Positions 42,410 to 50,122 of a stretch of 64,000 nucleotides of DNA are shown here, piece by piece. The stretch is from Subdoligranulum sp. Its GTDB lineage: Bacteria > Bacillota > Clostridia > Oscillospirales > Ruminococcaceae. Numbering within the stretch: position 1 is the first letter of the stretch; each line of letters opens with the position of its first letter. The position numbers were made by a program, and so were the translations under genes. Under the pieces are notes generated by a model. It saw nothing but the letters and a program-made list of their open reading frames with translations, was not told where the DNA came from and made no database searches. Where the stretch lies: positions 62,001 through 126,000 of the forward strand of contig SFIE01000007.1 in the NCBI GenBank assembly GCA_004555405.1. Direction: 5' to 3'.

Positions 42410-43507
42410 TTAGTGTCTGGTAGAATAGCCCAGATGAGGCTCATTCTTCAGATTCATCAGGCGAGCGCCGCCCAGCACGTTCAGCAGGGCATCCTGGTCC
42501 TCGCAGCCGTAGATATACTTCTGCAGATAATCCTTGAAGGTTTCGGGAATGGCAGTGCCGTTGGCAGCATCCTCAGCAGCCTTCTGAGCCTTAGCGGCAG
42601 CAGCAGCCAGCTTTTCGTCGCCGGGCTTAGCATCGGCAGCCTTCTGAGCCTTGGCAGCAGCCTTAGCCAGCTGAACCTTAGCGTCCTCGGCATCCTGATA
42701 CTTAGAAGCCTTATCGTACTCCTTCAGGCCCTTATCGTCGTCATCGTAGTAGTTGTAGCACTGTGCGGGCCATGCGCCGTAAGGTGCACGCACAACAGCG
42801 TCAACACACTCGCCGAAGATGCGGGTCAGGGTGGGATCGCGGCGGATCCACTCATTGCTCACGATCTCCTCGCAGGTAACGATGACCTTGCGGGCTGCAA
42901 CAGCGATGTCGATGTCGTGGAACTCATCACCCTCGATGATGCAGGTGCCATCGGGAGATGCCTTCTGCACATGGATGATAGCGGTATCAATGCGGGGAAC
43001 AGGCACAGCAACAACCTTGTCGCCGGGCACAAAGGGATTCTCCACTTCTACACACTTCTCATCGGGAACCTTGGCCATGGTCTTGCGCTTTTCGCGGCTG
43101 ATGCCCCATTCGGTCATCAGGCTGGAGCCCTGCATCAGCTTTACGGGCAGGTAGGGCATGCCCAGAGAAGCAGCATGCAGCATGAGCATCAGCACGTCCT
43201 GAGAGTAATCCTCGTAGGTCAGCTTGCCCTGCTCGATGGCAGCGCGGAAACGGCGGCTCACGTTGGTGTAGCCGGAGTTAGCGGTGTAGCAGTTGATGTA
43301 TGCTGCAACGCGGCCTTCGCCGATCAGCATATCAATGTCGCCGCCGCCAGGGCCTGCGAATGCAACGAAATCGCCCTGACCCTGACGCAGGATCTCAGCT
43401 ACTGCAGCATAGGGCTTACGGTTGGTGGTAAAGCCGCCGAGTGCCAGGCAATCGCCAGACTCAACAAACTTTGCGACGGCATCGTGGAGAGTGTAAACCT
43501 TGTTCAC
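42410..43507 (-). CDS. gctA: Glutaconate CoA-transferase, subunit A, with Ala/Lys-rich insertion
   Basis: Partner of GctB in the (alpha-beta)4 CoA-transferase. The N-terminal DCLALGGFTTNRKPYAAVAE and FAGPGGGDIDMLIGEG, and the C-terminal TFKDYLQKYIYGCEDQDALL and MNLKNEPHLGY are typical. Between YDKASKYQDA and that ending lies an extra stretch (about 274-318) made almost only of Ala, Lys, Asp and Gln, with AAAKAQKAA repeated at 283-291 and 303-311. This lengthens the protein to 365 residues, about 45 more than the Acidaminococcus subunit. Confidence 0.93.
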   Translation of the reverse strand: MNKVYTLHDAVAKFVESGDCLALGGFTTNRKPYAAVAEILRQGQGDFVAFAGPGGGDIDMLIGEGRVAAYINCYTANSGYTNVSRRFRAAIEQGKLTYEDYSQDVLMLMLHAASLGMPYLPVKLMQGSSLMTEWGISREKRKTMAKVPDEKCVEVENPFVPGDKVVAVPVPRIDTAIIHVQKASPDGTCIIEGDEFHDIDIAVAARKVIVTCEEIVSNEWIRRDPTLTRIFGECVDAVVRAPYGAWPAQCYNYYDDDDKGLKEYDKASKYQDAEDAKVQLAKAAAKAQKAADAKPGDEKLAAAAAKAQKAAEDAANGTAIPETFKDYLQKYIYGCEDQDALLNVLGGARLMNLKNEPHLGYSTRH

Positions 43508-43643
43508 AACAAATTCCTCCTAATTGTTCCTTTTTTGTTTTTTTACAAGCCGGCACAGAGGCGGCAAGGCCGAAGCCCTGCCGCCGGCCGGTGCAAATTA
43601 AAATTGGATCTATCCAGCTTGTGGGATAACGCAGGGGGTCTTA

Positions 43644-44795
43644 TCAGATCTTGAAGATCGTCAGGAAGAAGCCTGCAGCCACAGCGGAGCCGATAACGCC
43701 GGACACATTGGGGCCCATGGCGTGCATCAGCAGGAAGTTGGTGCGGTCGTACTTGGCGCCCTCAACCTGAGAAACACGGGCAGCCATAGGCACGGCGGAA
43801 ACGCCGGCAGAACCGATCAAGGGGTTGATCTTGCCGCCGGTCACAACATACAGCAGGTCGCCCAGCAGCAGGCCGCCCACAGTAGAGAATGCGAAAGCCA
43901 TCAGGCCCAGAGCAACGATACCCAGAGTCTGCACGGTCAGGAAGTTGGCAGCCTTTGCGGTTGCGCCAACGGTCAGGCCCAGCCAGATGGTGGCGATGTT
44001 GCACAGTGCGTTCTGAGCAACATCGCTCAGACGCTCCACAACGCCGGACTCGCGGAACAGGTTGCCCAGCATCAGGCAGCCCAGCAGAGGAGCTACAGAA
44101 GGCAGCAGCAGAGAGCACAGCAGAACCACGAAGATGGGGAACACAACCTTCTCGGTCTTGGAAACAGTGCGCAACTGCTTCATCTTGACCTTACGCATTT
44201 TGTCGGTGGTCAGCAGCTTCATGATGGGGGGCTGGATCAGGGGGATCAAAGCCATGTAAGAGTATGCTGCAACGGCGATAGCGGGCACCAGATTGGGGCA
44301 CAGCTTGGTTGCAGTGTAAATGGCGGTGGGGCCGTCGGCGCCGCCGATGATACCGATGGCAGCAGCCTCGGTGGGGCGGTACAGGCCAGACAGGTTAGCC
44401 ACGATAAAGGCAATGTAAATGCCGAACTGAGCAGCAGCGCCCAGGATCAGAGAGATGGGGTTAGCCAGCAGGGGGCCAAAGTCAGTCATGGCACCCACAG
44501 CCAGGAACATGATGCAGGGGAACAGCTCGCTGGAAACGCAAGCGTTGTACACCATACCCAGAACGCCTTCGCTGAAGGTCTGGGTGCCTGCGCCGTACTC
44601 CATCAGGCCGGTCAGGGGCAGGTTGGTCAGGAACATGCCGAAAGAAATGGGCAGCAGCAGAAGGGGCTCAAACTTTTTCACAATCGCCATGTACATCAGC
44701 ACAAAGCTGACAACGATCATGACCGCCTGCTGCCAGGTGAGTGCTGCAAAGCCGGACTGGGCCAGCAGACTCTCCACAACAGAGAAGAAATTCAT
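43644..44795 (-). CDS. gcdB: Glutaconyl-CoA decarboxylase, beta subunit (Na+-translocating)
   Basis: Membrane subunit that decarboxylates carboxybiotin and pumps Na+ outward. The 383 residues contain about nine membrane segments. GIIGGADGPTAIYTATKL near 150 holds the conserved Asp of the ion site, and MLGNLFRESGVVERLSD and the C-terminal NFLLMHAMGPNVSGVIGSAV are hallmarks of OadB/MmdB/GcdB. It lies between gcdC and gctA. Energy is saved as a Na+ gradient. Confidence 0.95.
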   Translation of the reverse strand: MNFFSVVESLLAQSGFAALTWQQAVMIVVSFVLMYMAIVKKFEPLLLLPISFGMFLTNLPLTGLMEYGAGTQTFSEGVLGMVYNACVSSELFPCIMFLAVGAMTDFGPLLANPISLILGAAAQFGIYIAFIVANLSGLYRPTEAAAIGIIGGADGPTAIYTATKLCPNLVPAIAVAAYSYMALIPLIQPPIMKLLTTDKMRKVKMKQLRTVSKTEKVVFPIFVVLLCSLLLPSVAPLLGCLMLGNLFRESGVVERLSDVAQNALCNIATIWLGLTVGATAKAANFLTVQTLGIVALGLMAFAFSTVGGLLLGDLLYVVTGGKINPLIGSAGVSAVPMAARVSQVEGAKYDRTNFLLMHAMGPNVSGVIGSAVAAGFFLTIFKI

Positions 44796-44815
44796 GAGAC
44801 AGCCTCCTAATTCAA

Positions 44816-45274
44816 TTAGCCAACGGTGAACAGGACAGCGTCGGTATCAACCACATCGCCCTTCTTCACGCTGATGGAAGTCACGGTGCCGTCGCAGGGA
44901 GCAACGATCTCGTTCTCCATCTTCATGGCTTCCAGCAGCACAACAGCGTCGCCGGCAGAAACCTTAGCGCCAACAGCAACCAGCACGTCCAGAACGTTGC
45001 CGGGCATGGGAGCGGTCACGCTCTCACCTGCGCCAGCAGGAGCAGCAGCAGGAGCAGCAGCAGGAGCGGGGGCAGCAGCAGGAGCGGGAGCAGCCACGGG
45101 AGCGGGAGCAGCCACAACGGGAGCGGGAGCAGCCACGGGAGCAGCAGGAGCAACCACAGGAGCAGCAGCAGGAGCGGGAGCAGCAGCCTGGCCGTAGGTC
45201 AGGGGGCTGAAATCATCAACCTTCTCGATAACAACTTCGTACTTCTTACCGTTCAGAGAGCAAACATATTTCAT
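44816..45274 (-). CDS. gcdC: Glutaconyl-CoA decarboxylase, gamma (biotin carrier) subunit
   Basis: Carries carboxybiotin between GcdA and GcdB. Residues 1-28 are the N-terminal docking piece; 30-82 are an Ala/Pro linker of PAPAAAP-type repeats that should be long and flexible; 84-152 are the biotinyl domain, with the biotin lysine K118 in EAMKMENE. The start at 45274 (MKYVCSLNG) gives 152 residues. The linker is encoded by GCA/GGAGC-rich repeats that could vary in length by slippage. Confidence 0.95.
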   Translation of the reverse strand: MKYVCSLNGKKYEVVIEKVDDFSPLTYGQAAAPAPAAAPVVAPAAPVAAPAPVVAAPAPVAAPAPAAAPAPAAAPAAAPAGAGESVTAPMPGNVLDVLVAVGAKVSAGDAVVLLEAMKMENEIVAPCDGTVTSISVKKGDVVDTDAVLFTVG

Positions 45275-45318
45275 GGTAGTGGATTCCTTTCTCAATCTTG
45301 TTATAATTCGTTGAATGG

Positions 45319-45338
45319 GCGGTTTTGATCAAAACCGC
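45319..45338 (-). other. 20-bp perfect palindrome between gcdD and gcdC
   Basis: GCGGTTTTGATCAAAACCGC reads the same on both strands. On the minus strand it is not followed by a T-run, so it could be a protein-binding site or an RNA stem. Confidence 0.6.
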
Positions 45339-45367
45339 AGCTTTTTGGGGGTGGCGTATGGCCAAAA

Positions 45368-45664
45368 TCAGATTTCGGTCACGCTGACAACACGGAACTT
45401 ATCCAGCGCCAGGCCGGTGGCATCGCTTACGGTGCTCAGCAGTACAGCATAAGTTTCCTCATCCAGTCCTGCGGGCTTTGCAGCGGGGGCTGCAGCCTTG
45501 GCAGGAGCAGCGGGCTTTTTGTTTTTGCCCGTGGCCTCGAATGCAGTGCTCATCAACTTGATAGCCAGGATCAGGCAAGCCAGGCACAGGAACACCACAG
45601 CCAGACCGATCAAAGAGATCAGCAGTACTTCACCAACGGCCAGAGAATCGGGGTTACCTAACAT
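45368..45664 (-). CDS. gcdD: Glutaconyl-CoA decarboxylase, delta subunit (OadG family)
   Basis: Small membrane subunit that holds the decarboxylase complex together. The 98 residues start with a single membrane segment (VLLISLIGLAVVFLCLACLILAIKL, about 10-34), then an Ala/Pro/Lys linker (KNKKPAAPAKAAAPAAKPAG) and a short C-terminal domain. It is the first gene of the nine-gene operon, 90 nt before gcdC. Confidence 0.88.
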   Translation of the reverse strand: MLGNPDSLAVGEVLLISLIGLAVVFLCLACLILAIKLMSTAFEATGKNKKPAAPAKAAAPAAKPAGLDEETYAVLLSTVSDATGLALDKFRVVSVTEI

Positions 45665-45709
45665 CGTTACACCTCCTTGTTTTCAGAATGCAAGATAATC
45701 TGTATTTTT

Positions 45710-45750
45710 GTGTACAGAATTTCGTCCGTATAAAAAACAGTTCTGTACAC
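45710..45750 (-). promoter_or_regulatory. Operator-like inverted repeat at the gcd operon start
   Basis: GTGTACAGAA (45710-45719) and TTCTGTACAC (45741-45750) are perfect 10-bp inverted repeats, centre to centre 31 nt (three helical turns), lying just after a minus-strand extended -10 (TGATATGGT with TTGCGA 16 nt upstream, about 45753-45780). A repressor dimer of dimers or tetramer could bind here. Confidence 0.6.
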
Positions 45751-46036
45751 CTATACCATATCATATCTTATGGAAATCGCAAAGCCCATATTTACTGCTA
45801 AATAAGGCCTTTTTAATTGGTTTTTTAAATCCCGTTTTTGTTCGTTCTCCATCTGAGAACGAGCGCCGTTTGGGGTTTCCAAATAAAAAACGCGGTTTCT
45901 CATTTATAAAATAATACCATTTTCACCCCCAAAAAGTCAATTCAATTCGCCTTTTCTGCACACAAAAAGCAGCAAATTCGGAGAAAACACCAATATGGCA
46001 TGGGCAAAATCGTGTAATATGCCCAAAGCCACTGTA
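45751..46036. other. Divergent control region between the gcd operon and the iclR gene
   Basis: AT-rich, no gene seen. It contains the probable gcd promoter and an inverted repeat CGTTCTC-N5-GAGAACG (45843-45861) that could be an additional regulator site. Confidence 0.45.
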
Positions 46037-46066
46037 TTGACAGTTCCAACTGGGAAACTTTACAAT
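46037..46066 (+). promoter_or_regulatory. Promoter of the iclR-type gene
   Basis: TTGACA (46037-46042) and TACAAT (46061-46066), spacer 18 nt. Within the spacer GTTCC-N5-GGAAA (46043-46057) forms an inverted repeat that may be an autoregulatory IclR site. Confidence 0.7.
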
Positions 46067-46156
46067 AGATACAGAAAACACTTACTCGTTATAATGTACA
46101 AGTCTGCGCACTCGCGCCGCGTCTTGTTTCCTAATAGAAAACGAAGGGACCATATT

Positions 46157-46912
46157 ATGAACTCTGCGGAAAAAACCGTTACACTTCTCAAGATCCTGGC
46201 ACGCAAGCCGTATGTCTACGGCGTTACCGAGCTGGGCGAAAAAATCGGCTGCGGCAAAAGCGGCACCTTTAAGCTGCTGAATGTTCTGGTGCAGGAGGGC
46301 CTTGCCGCCCAAACGCCCGAACACAAATACACCCTTGGCATGGTAAGCTATCTTTTGGGCAAATGCTACGAGGATCATGTGGGCGTGGTGCGCTTTGTGC
46401 GCCCGTATCTGGAACGCCTGCGGGATCTGACCGGCGAAACCGCCACCTTTGGTATGCTGGTGAACGGCGTACCCACCAGTATCTGCCGTGAAGAGGGCAC
46501 CCACATGGTGCGCGTGATGGGCCATTTGGGCGGCACCCGCCCGCTGAACGCCGGCGCCATCGGCAAAATGCTGGGCGCTTATATGGGCGAGGCCGATCTG
46601 CGCCGCCATTTGCTGGAAACCCCGGCCCACGCCTACACCGAGCGCACCCTCACCGACCCCGAGGCCATTCTGGAAGAGCTGCAAAAGGTGCGCGAGCAGG
46701 GCTATGCCATCAGCGACGGCGATTTCAATCTGGACACCATCAGCTTCGGCGCACCGGTCACGGATACCTCGGGCGCGGTGTGGGCTGCCGTGGCCCTCAG
46801 TGCGCCCCGCACCCGTGTGGATGCCGCCACCCGGGATCGCTATCTGTTCCAGGTGCGTGAGATCGCTGCACAGATCAGCCGTGAGCTGGGCCAGACCCTG
46901 GTTGTGGACTGA
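46157..46912 (+). CDS. IclR-family transcriptional regulator
   Basis: A 251-residue regulator with an N-terminal winged helix (AEKTVTLLKILARKPYVYGVTELGEKIGCGKSGTFKLLNVLVQE region; the short form KTVTLLKIL and KSGTFKLLNVL are diagnostic) and a C-terminal effector domain containing RPYLERLRDLTGETATFGML and GHLGGTRPLNAGAIGKMLGA. IclR proteins sense small acids and act on neighbouring catabolic genes. Divergent from the glutaconate operon, which makes it the natural candidate regulator. The ATG at 46157 has GAAGGGACC upstream and lies after the promoter at 46037; an upstream in-frame start is before the promoter and is rejected. Confidence 0.9.
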   Translation: MNSAEKTVTLLKILARKPYVYGVTELGEKIGCGKSGTFKLLNVLVQEGLAAQTPEHKYTLGMVSYLLGKCYEDHVGVVRFVRPYLERLRDLTGETATFGMLVNGVPTSICREEGTHMVRVMGHLGGTRPLNAGAIGKMLGAYMGEADLRRHLLETPAHAYTERTLTDPEAILEELQKVREQGYAISDGDFNLDTISFGAPVTDTSGAVWAAVALSAPRTRVDAATRDRYLFQVREIAAQISRELGQTLVVD

Positions 46913-47061
46913 TCTTTTCCCCGCTTTATACATTTTATATATAAAGCACAAAGCCTTCTGTGCCCTGCCCGCCCGGCAGGCGCAAACGGCTCACCGTTTT
47001 AGTATATTTTCTTGATATTCTATTTTTTGTATATCTCCATTCACTCGCAAGGAGCCTTTTC

Positions 47062-47625
47062 ATGTGTGAACAAGCCGATTACATTCTCACCCCCGATCTG
47101 TACGACGGGGTAAGCTGGTATTACGAGCCCCACAGCTACCAGCCCCACCGCTTTGTGCTGGGCAAGCCCGGCCCCCGCCCGCTGGTGTGCATTGGCATCA
47201 ACCCCAGCACCGCCCAGCCCGGCGCGCTGGACCCTACCTTAAAAAGTGTTGAGCGCTTGGCGCGCTTCAACGGCTTTGAGGGCTGGATCATGTTCAATGT
47301 GTATCCCCAGCGCGCCACCAACCCCAACGATATGGACAAGATTCCCGATCTTTCGCTGCACAAGGAAAACCTGCGCTGGCTGCAGGCCGTTCTGCGCCAG
47401 ACCGAGCCCACCATGTGGGCCGCCTGGGGCACGCTGATCGAAAAGCGCGATTACCTGCCCGGCCTGATGCGCGATATGGTGGCGCTCACCGACCAAAAAA
47501 GCATTCCGTGGGTCACGCTGGGCCGCCGCAGCAAAAAGGGTCACCCCCATCACCCGCTGTACCTGCGCAGTGATTCCACGCCCGAGCCCTTTGATGTGAA
47601 AGCCTATCTGGAAACCTGTTTCTAA
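47062..47625 (+). CDS. DUF1643 family protein
   Basis: A 187-residue protein of unknown function. Family motifs are ICIGINPSTAQP (with the Asn-Pro-Ser/Thr core), DPTLKSVERLARFNGFEGW, FNVYPQRATNPNDM and a C-terminal GRRSKKGHPHHPLYL, with Asp, Arg and His residues that look catalytic or nucleic-acid-binding. The start has AAGGAG at 47050-47055. Its TAA stop is formed where a MITE copy begins, so the last residues may differ from the ancestral C-terminus. Confidence 0.82.
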   Translation: MCEQADYILTPDLYDGVSWYYEPHSYQPHRFVLGKPGPRPLVCIGINPSTAQPGALDPTLKSVERLARFNGFEGWIMFNVYPQRATNPNDMDKIPDLSLHKENLRWLQAVLRQTEPTMWAAWGTLIEKRDYLPGLMRDMVALTDQKSIPWVTLGRRSKKGHPHHPLYLRSDSTPEPFDVKAYLETCF

Positions 47626-47764
47626 GGCAATACCGCATAATTCTAAGTGCCGATACGGCGAGCGAGGTGCGGCAGCTGCTAAGCCAAAAGCGCAGATAAT
47701 ACTTTGTGTATTATCGAGCATCGTCGCTTAAGCCGTAAGGCGGGAATTGTGCGGTGGTGCCTTA
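47623..47764 (+). mobile_element. MITE-like element, copy B (internal deletion, 142 bp)
   Basis: Begins TA-AGGCAATACCGCATAATTC and ends with the inverted counterpart and TA. It matches copy A except for a loss of about 36 bp before CTTAAGCCG. Its first three bases are the stop codon of the DUF1643 gene. Confidence 0.82.
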
Positions 47765-47780
47765 AGCGTTTTGCTTTTTG

Positions 47781-47812
47781 CCCGCCGGTTTTTCCGGCGG
47801 GTTTTCGTTTTT
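47781..47812 (+). terminator. Terminator downstream of the DUF1643 gene
   Basis: Stem CCCGCCGG/CCGGCGGG (47781-47788 with 47794-47801) followed by TTTTCGTTTTT. Confidence 0.85.
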
Positions 47813-47879
47813 CTCTGCAAAAAGGCGATTCTTTACAAATTGTTCATACTCAAACCCAAATCTATTCATACTTGCCCCG

Positions 47880-48031
47880 TATAATAAAGGCATCGAAAGA
47901 ACAGAAGCCTTTCGATCCCCCTTTTTCAATTTCCAATAAAATTTCCTACTTCCTTTACTCCTTTCTTTTTTCAAATTCCAAGATGCAGAAGCTGCTCCGG
48001 TCAACCGCAGGCCGGGGCAGCTTCTGTTTTT
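47880..48031 (+). ncRNA. Candidate small regulatory RNA
   Basis: TATAAT at 47880-47885 predicts transcription from about 47892. The transcript would start with a hairpin TCGAAAG/CTTTCGA (47893-47915), continue with an unpaired C/U-rich stretch (47916-47975, including ATCCCCC and ACTCCTTTC, complementary to ribosome-binding sites), and end in a strong terminator (47986-48000 with 48012-48026, then TTTTT). No open frame of note lies inside. The -35 box is poor, which limits confidence. Confidence 0.45.
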
Positions 48032-48244
48032 ACTGCGTTTTTCCGCATGGGCTTCCCCTTTGATTTTTCGCGCTCGGTCTTGCAAAAAGGCGTTTTTGCC
48101 TCACAATGTTTGCCTATTCGCCAACAAAATCACAATTCGCGCCCGAATTACTGGTAATATTGCCCGCCGCGGTGTATAATTGATGGTAATATTTGCAGAT
48201 ATTCCGCCCGTTGCCGGTATCTGCCCGAAAGGATTGATTCAACC
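48032..48244. other. Intergenic region upstream of the SGNH lipoprotein gene
   Basis: AT-rich and without a gene. TATAAT at 48175-48180 is a possible -10 box for the downstream gene, with no clear -35. Confidence 0.4.
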
Positions 48245-49951
48245 ATGAACCAAATCGCTGGCTGTGTGCGCCGTTTGGCTGCGCTCGTGCTGTGCGCCTG
48301 CCTGCTGGCCGCCGGGTTGTCCGGCTGCAGCTCTGCCTGGAATGCCCCGGCCGATTCCGCCGCTGCGGACGGCTCGCCGGTTTCCAAAGAGGATCTTAAC
48401 TACGATGCCTCCCTGGGCGTGATCGACACCAAAAAATTTGAGGGCACCGTGCTGCCCGAAACCCAGGACGCCGGTGCCCAGTATGTGGCCGACACCCTGT
48501 TTTTGGGAGATTCCAACACCGTGCGCTTTATGATGTACGGCGACGAAAAAACCGGCGAAGCCTACACCACCATCCGCAACAACATTGGCGTGGTGAGCAT
48601 GGGCGTGGGCGCGATCACCACGCTGAAATGCGAGGAGTTTTCCGGCATGAGCAGCGCCGTGACCATGCCCGAGGCCGTCAAGATCCTGCAGCCGCAGCGC
48701 ATCATCATCACCTTTGGCACCAACAACCTGAGCGGCACCAGCACCAACGCCGAAAAGTTCATCGACACCTACAAAAAGGGTCTCAAGGCCATTCACGAGG
48801 CCTATCCCTATGCGGCGCTGATCGTAAACAGCATTCCCCCGCTGGATGCCCAGCGCGAAAACGGCCGCCTGAGCCAAACGCAGGTGGATGCCTACAACGA
48901 GGCCATTTGCGAAATGTGTACCGCCGAGGGGTATAAATACCTCAACAGTGCCGAGGCTCTGAAAGACGAAACCACCGGCTGGGCCAAAAAAGACTACACC
49001 CTGGGCGACGGAGTGCATCTTTCCAAAAACGGCGTGGACGCACTGTTTGCTTACATACGCACCCACGCCTATGAAAATGAGGATACCCGCCCCAAGCCGC
49101 TGAAAAAGATCCCCACCCCCAAGGGCGTGCAGCCCGGCCTTGTGAAAAACGACCCCATTGCCGTGCGCGGCGCAAGGGTGCAGATCAGCGTTGTGGCCGG
49201 TGAGGGCGGCGCGGTTTCGCCCACGGACACCAGCGCCAAGGCCACATTGAGCGTATCGCTGAGCGCTTTGCCCAACGAGGGCTTTGAGTTTACCGGCTGG
49301 GAGCTGGTTTCGGGCCTTGCCTCGTTTTCGGATACCGCCGCCTCCACCACCACCCTTACGGTGAACAGCGGCAACGATGCCAACGGCATTGTGGTGCGCG
49401 CCAACTTCCGCGCCATTGAAATCGAAGAAGAAACCTGGGGCGACTGGGAAACCGATGAAGCCCCCACCTGTCTGGACGAGGGCAAGGCGCACCGCACCTC
49501 CAGCTGGGGCAATCGAGAGGATAAAACGCTGGATGCCAAGGGGCACGACTGGACCGCCGGTGACTGGAGCTGGAGCGGCGACGGCCCCACCCAGACCGGC
49601 ACGCTCACCTACACCTGCAGCCGCTGCGGTGAAACCCGAACCGAGCAGACCAGCCGCGACAACCCCAACTACACAGCCCCCACCCCTGAGCCGCAGCCCA
49701 CCGAGACGCCCAGCACCCCTGCCCCCGAAACTCCGGGCACTGGCGAGGGCACAGGCGGCGAGCCCTCCGGCGGCGAGCCCTCCGGCGGCGAGGGCACCGG
49801 CACCCCGGACGGCGGCAGCACCGAAACGCCCGACGGCACCGAGGGCGGCGGCTCCGGCAGCGGCGGCGAGGAGCCCGGCGATGTGCCGGACACCGCAAAC
49901 GCCCCCGAAACCGCCAACGAGCCCGCCCTTGCAGCCAGCAGTGCCGCATAA
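48245..49951 (+). CDS. Lipoprotein with SGNH hydrolase domain and low-complexity tail
   Basis: A lipobox LSGC makes C28 the lipid-modified residue. Residues 80-270 form an SGNH/GDSL hydrolase: FLGDSNTVRF (block I, catalytic S90), a Gly block, TFGTNNLSG (block III Asn) and DGVHLSKNG (block V, Asp and His). These domains usually remove acyl groups from cell-wall sugars or lipids. Residues 300-395 resemble a beta-sandwich repeat with GFEFTGWELV, followed by a CxxC-containing segment (YTCSRCGETRT) and about 95 residues of Gly/Pro/Thr/Glu repeats. Exported and membrane-tethered. Exact substrate unknown. Confidence 0.78.
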   Translation: MNQIAGCVRRLAALVLCACLLAAGLSGCSSAWNAPADSAAADGSPVSKEDLNYDASLGVIDTKKFEGTVLPETQDAGAQYVADTLFLGDSNTVRFMMYGDEKTGEAYTTIRNNIGVVSMGVGAITTLKCEEFSGMSSAVTMPEAVKILQPQRIIITFGTNNLSGTSTNAEKFIDTYKKGLKAIHEAYPYAALIVNSIPPLDAQRENGRLSQTQVDAYNEAICEMCTAEGYKYLNSAEALKDETTGWAKKDYTLGDGVHLSKNGVDALFAYIRTHAYENEDTRPKPLKKIPTPKGVQPGLVKNDPIAVRGARVQISVVAGEGGAVSPTDTSAKATLSVSLSALPNEGFEFTGWELVSGLASFSDTAASTTTLTVNSGNDANGIVVRANFRAIEIEEETWGDWETDEAPTCLDEGKAHRTSSWGNREDKTLDAKGHDWTAGDWSWSGDGPTQTGTLTYTCSRCGETRTEQTSRDNPNYTAPTPEPQPTETPSTPAPETPGTGEGTGGEPSGGEPSGGEGTGTPDGGSTETPDGTEGGGSGSGGEEPGDVPDTANAPETANEPALAASSAA

Positions 49952-49995
49952 GCAAAATTTCACATGTTCCACACCCCCAAACGCCTTGAAACCCA

Positions 49996-50024
49996 TTGAT
50001 TTTTTCGATTAAATTATTTATAAT
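49996..50024 (+). promoter_or_regulatory. Promoter of the MFS transporter gene
   Basis: TTGATT (49996-50001) and TATAAT (50019-50024), spacer 17 nt. Transcription would begin near 50031, before the hairpin at 50063. Confidence 0.7.
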
Positions 50025-50062
50025 TTCCATAAGGCGTTTCGATGGTAATATTCTATAATAGG

Positions 50063-50104
50063 CATACCCCTTCGGGAGCACCGAAGGGGTATGTCTGTTT
50101 TTTT
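50063..50104 (+). terminator. Leader terminator/attenuator before the MFS gene
   Basis: A 13-bp perfect stem (50063-50075 with 50081-50093), then TCTG and nine T residues; the AGGAGGGGG ribosome-binding site begins right after the T-run. Because a promoter lies upstream it could act as an attenuator; it may also simply end the preceding transcript. Confidence 0.75.
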
Positions 50105-50122
50105 TTAGGAGGGGGTTTTACC

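Noticed and set aside
44826..45197. Alanine/glycine-rich plus-strand protein opposite gcdC
   Set aside because: Mirror image of the Ala/Pro linker of the biotin carrier.
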